Assembly: GCA_017536845.1 (NCBI GenBank)
Contig: JAFWCP010000234.1
Coordinates: forward strand, 1-16,231
DNA length: 16,231 nt
Reading direction: 5' to 3'
Source: Solobacterium sp.
Lineage (GTDB): Bacteria; Bacillota_I; Bacilli_A; Erysipelotrichales; Erysipelotrichaceae
The notes under the pieces are model-generated. The model was not told the origin of the DNA. It ran no database searches and saw nothing but the letters and a program-made list of their open reading frames with translations. This document shows positions 13,398 to 16,231 of this stretch, one piece after another. Both the position numbers and the translations under genes were made by a program. Every line of letters begins with the position of its first letter. The stretch's first letter is position 1.

Positions 13398-16231
13398 ATG
13401 GATAACAGAATCTGCCTGAAAGCCGGCGACAGGCTCGTGCTGGCAAGGGACGCGGAAAACAAAGCGGCGGAAGAGTTCCTGATCATCAGCGTCATCGGGA
13501 AAGGAAGCTCAAGCATCTGCTATGAAGCATTGCGGACAAGGGATTCCCACCGGGGCTGTCTGAAAGAGTTTTACCCGGTGACGGGTTACCAGATGGTCCG
13601 TCATGAGAATGTCCTGTTTGCCTCCGGCAGAAGCAGGGGCTTTCAGAAGCGGCGTGATACGTATGAGAGTACATATCGCCGGATCAGCGCCCTGGCCCGT
13701 GAGAACAGCGTCATCCGGAATTATGTGCAGGAAGGCGAACTGCTGTTCGGCACCTTTGACGGTTTTCTGCATACCGTGTTTGCGCCGAAAGACCAGTGCG
13801 GCACCGTCTACCACTTTGTCAGCGGCAATGCCGGCCTCAGCTTCCATGATTATATTGACCGGATCTATCAGTCAGGCATGGATCATGCCGACCAGACGAT
13901 TGATGAAATCCTGGCCGTCATCATCACCCTTGCGGATTTTGTCAGAGCCCTGCACAAGGAAGGCATCCTGCATCTGGACCTGACCCCGGATAACTTCCTT
14001 GTCACCTATGACAGCTATCAGAAAATCAATCCCCATGCCATCAGTGTTTTTGACATCAATTCCATCCTGGATACCAACGGCACGGATGTCCTGAAATACA
14101 AGGGCACGCCCGGCTACCGGAGCCCTGAACTGGTGCAGGGCAAGCCCTGCCTGCAGTCGGATCTCTATTCCCTGGGTGCTGTGTTATACCATGCCTTATG
14201 CGGGAAAAAGTTCACAGGAGATACGGCAATTGCGGATGATTTTGCCTCTTCACCGCTGGTGCAGGCTTCGTTCATGCAGGAGGATGCCGTGCTTTGCCGC
14301 AAGCTGGTCAGGATCCTGGAAACCTGCCTCGAGACAGATCCTGAAAAACGGTACGGCAGTGTATCAGCCCTGCAGAAAGAGCTGAAAGGCGTCAAGGCAA
14401 GGCTGCTTGTCTACAGCGTCAGTGCCCGGGAGCTTGGCCACAGCCGTATTCTGAAACTTGCTTCGCTGCGGGAAAAAGGCGAAGCCGCACCGCTTACCCT
14501 GATGCGCAGGCTGCTGTTTGAACACCCGTTGTTTGAAACATGGAACCGCAGGGAACAGACCGTCAAGGTACTTGCTCTGGGTGATTCCGTCTATACCGAA
14601 GCATTCCTGGATGCCGTCATGCAGGCGGGGCAGATCCCGGGCCGGGAGCTGGACCTTACTGTGCTGGCTGCCCAGGCCATGGACTTCAAGGAACATTACC
14701 TTGCCCAGAGAAAACCGCTGGAACGGTTCTTTGCGGTTGATCAGGAAACAACCCTCCCTCAGCAGTACGGCCTGCTGAAGTTTGAAGAGCCGCAGGAAAT
14801 CTTCCATGCCGGCATCAAGGCAGCCCAGGCAGACCATCTGGCCGAAGCCATCCTGAGCAGGAAAAGCTATGACTATATCTTTGTCTCGCTGTCATCCGAC
14901 AGCCTGAACCTGACAGCAGCCAAAGCGTTTGCGGCCCATAGCAGCTGTCCGGTCTGCTTCATTGCCGAAAAGCCGCACCGGCTGCCGAAAGACAGCACGC
15001 TTGTACCGGTAATGATCCATGAACCGGTCACTGTCCGCTCCATCCATCCGGCCCTGGAACAGATGGCATTCAATACCGACATGTCCTGGAATGCCGAGAT
15101 GACCTTTGACCTGTCAGAAGCCTACCAGCGGTTTGCCGCTGATCCATATAACTACCAGTCTTCACTTGCCTTTGCCTTATCGGTCAGATACAAGCTGTAT
15201 GCGGCAGGGATTGTCCTGACTGAGGATGCAGAAAAACTGGCAGACAAAGAAGATCTTGTCATTGCGCAAGACGAGGTGCAGGCCGCAAAGCTGTTTGCGG
15301 AAAAGGTGCTGAAAGATCCTGACAGTGACCTGTATAAGAACCTTGTCTGCTTTGAGCACAGACGCTGGGTCATCGGCATGATCACCGATGGCTATGATGT
15401 GCCGCGGGATGAAAACGGCAATATGGACCTCAAACGCTGCATCAGCGAAGGCACCGTCAAGAACAAAGAGGCAAAGACCCATCCCTGTATCCAGTTCAGT
15501 ACCCCGGAAACACCGCTGAACACCCCGGCCTATACGGAGAACGGCAGAAAGAAGTGGGATGAGAAGAAGATTGATCCATCCCTGGATGAGCTGGACAGGA
15601 TGTCCCTCCGTCTGCATCAGCTGTTTGCCAAGGCAGCCAGGAACTTCCGGCAGACAAATCCCCTGCATATGCAGGATCTGAAAATTCTTGAAGAAATATG
15701 CAGAAAGGATGGTGCCGAGGCTGCGTACAGGCAGTATGTCTTCTGCCTGCGCAACATCCTGAACGGTATGGAAGGCTATACCAGGCAATACCGCTATTAT
15801 GAAGATGTCCTGCGCAAGGAACTCAAAAAGGAAAGCCAGGCAGCAGAAGAAAGGCTGAAGCTGATCCGAAAGGCCTTCTATCCTGTCTTTGAAGCAGGAA
15901 TGTACCGGAATTACAAGGCGATTGATGAAGAACTCATCCGCAGAATCCCGTTTATCCTGTCTTACCGAGGCACGGAAGAGATTGCCATGGCATTTGAAGA
16001 CGGCAGAAAGGAAAACGGCCGCAATGAAGCAGTCTATGCCAATGTTGCCTCCGCCAGCCTGCTGCATCCGGTCAAGATCCATTATTTCTACGTCTATGAC
16101 CATGATACGGTAACCGGCATGCTTGTCCACCGGATGTCTTCGGTGATGAACTATCTCAGCCGCCGTCGCTGCTGCCGCAGCGTGACCTTTACCATTGCCG
16201 TCAAAGATGAAACACAGCAGAAGGAACTGCA
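13398..16231 (+). CDS. Multidomain Hanks-type Ser/Thr protein kinase with probable Rossmann and RyR-like regions, cut by the window end
   Basis: I translated the frame by eye: it is open to the last base (944 codons, no stop), so the 3' end is missing. The kinase domain spans roughly residues 25-330. It has the glycine loop GKGSSS (34-39), K56 in CLKEFYP, and the catalytic loop HLDLTPDN with D194 and N199. The metal aspartate D219 sits in FDIN (DFG becomes DIN). SPE is at 242-244, D255 in SDLYSLG, and R318 in DPEKRYG. Residues about 386-525 look like a Rossmann fold (VKVLALGDSVYTEAFLDAV, later DYIFVSLSSDS and CPVCFIAEKP), as in TrkA-N-like domains. Residues about 650-748 (FEHRRWVIGMITDGY, KTHPCI, LDELDRMS) recall bacterial RyR domains. 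Residues 750-944 add a charged helical stretch and the start of another alpha/beta domain (IHYFYVYD). No membrane segment is seen. Kinase identity is firm; the later domains are inferred. Confidence 0.85.
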   Translation, partial: MDNRICLKAGDRLVLARDAENKAAEEFLIISVIGKGSSSICYEALRTRDSHRGCLKEFYPVTGYQMVRHENVLFASGRSRGFQKRRDTYESTYRRISALARENSVIRNYVQEGELLFGTFDGFLHTVFAPKDQCGTVYHFVSGNAGLSFHDYIDRIYQSGMDHADQTIDEILAVIITLADFVRALHKEGILHLDLTPDNFLVTYDSYQKINPHAISVFDINSILDTNGTDVLKYKGTPGYRSPELVQGKPCLQSDLYSLGAVLYHALCGKKFTGDTAIADDFASSPLVQASFMQEDAVLCRKLVRILETCLETDPEKRYGSVSALQKELKGVKARLLVYSVSARELGHSRILKLASLREKGEAAPLTLMRRLLFEHPLFETWNRREQTVKVLALGDSVYTEAFLDAVMQAGQIPGRELDLTVLAAQAMDFKEHYLAQRKPLERFFAVDQETTLPQQYGLLKFEEPQEIFHAGIKAAQADHLAEAILSRKSYDYIFVSLSSDSLNLTAAKAFAAHSSCPVCFIAEKPHRLPKDSTLVPVMIHEPVTVRSIHPALEQMAFNTDMSWNAEMTFDLSEAYQRFAADPYNYQSSLAFALSVRYKLYAAGIVLTEDAEKLADKEDLVIAQDEVQAAKLFAEKVLKDPDSDLYKNLVCFEHRRWVIGMITDGYDVPRDENGNMDLKRCISEGTVKNKEAKTHPCIQFSTPETPLNTPAYTENGRKKWDEKKIDPSLDELDRMSLRLHQLFAKAARNFRQTNPLHMQDLKILEEICRKDGAEAAYRQYVFCLRNILNGMEGYTRQYRYYEDVLRKELKKESQAAEERLKLIRKAFYPVFEAGMYRNYKAIDEELIRRIPFILSYRGTEEIAMAFEDGRKENGRNEAVYANVASASLLHPVKIHYFYVYDHDTVTGMLVHRMSSVMNYLSRRRCCRSVTFTIAVKDETQQKEL

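Noticed and set aside
15177..16130. 317-codon minus-strand open frame opposite the kinase gene
   Set aside because: The plus-strand frame is open for 944 codons with clear kinase motifs. The opposite frame is a by-product of codon bias and has no recognisable domain.
1..16231. CRISPR arrays, tRNA or rRNA genes, insertion sequences, phage genes
   Set aside because: I looked for spaced direct repeats, cloverleaf-like segments and transposase or integrase motifs and saw none.

Overview
The window reads as a chromosomal segment of a fermentative Firmicute with fairly G+C-rich coding DNA. Erysipelotrichia is my best guess, but this comes from the look of the proteins and not from a search. Pointers are strong AGGAGG-type ribosome binding sites, a lipobox protein, and a Pgi of a type I associate with this group and with spirochaetes.

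Layout. (1) 1-6190, plus strand: a tightly packed hexuronate catabolic operon. It holds the 3' part of altronate dehydratase (uxaA), a xylose-isomerase-like TIM-barrel protein, KDPG aldolase (eda), two successive PfkB sugar kinases of KDG-kinase type, and uronate isomerase (uxaC). An intrinsic terminator closes it at 6207-6238. Together these take glucuronate/galacturonate through 2-keto-3-deoxygluconate (KDG) and KDPG to pyruvate and glyceraldehyde-3-phosphate. The oxidoreductases, mannonate dehydratase, transporter and regulator are not in view and probably lie upstream of base 1. (2) 6191-8136: a lone AAA-ATPase-like/PD-(D/E)XK gene in visibly A+T-richer DNA, with its own -10 box and two short palindromes in front. 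It looks acquired. (3) 8229-9308: a putative lipoprotein of unknown function, possibly a beta-propeller. (4) 9372-10952, minus strand: glucose-6-phosphate isomerase (pgi), sharing a bidirectional terminator with the lipoprotein gene. (5) 11129-16231, plus strand, divergent from pgi: a two-gene unit. It encodes a 745-residue uncharacterised protein with a probable winged helix near its C-terminus, followed 31 bases later by a very large Hanks-type protein kinase that runs off the window.

The kinase gene is open from 13398 to the last base (944 codons seen). After a complete kinase domain it appears to carry a TrkA-like Rossmann segment, an RyR-like segment and at least one further alpha/beta domain. 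This unit is the best candidate in the window for an undescribed signalling or defence system. No tRNA, rRNA, CRISPR, transposase or phage gene was seen.
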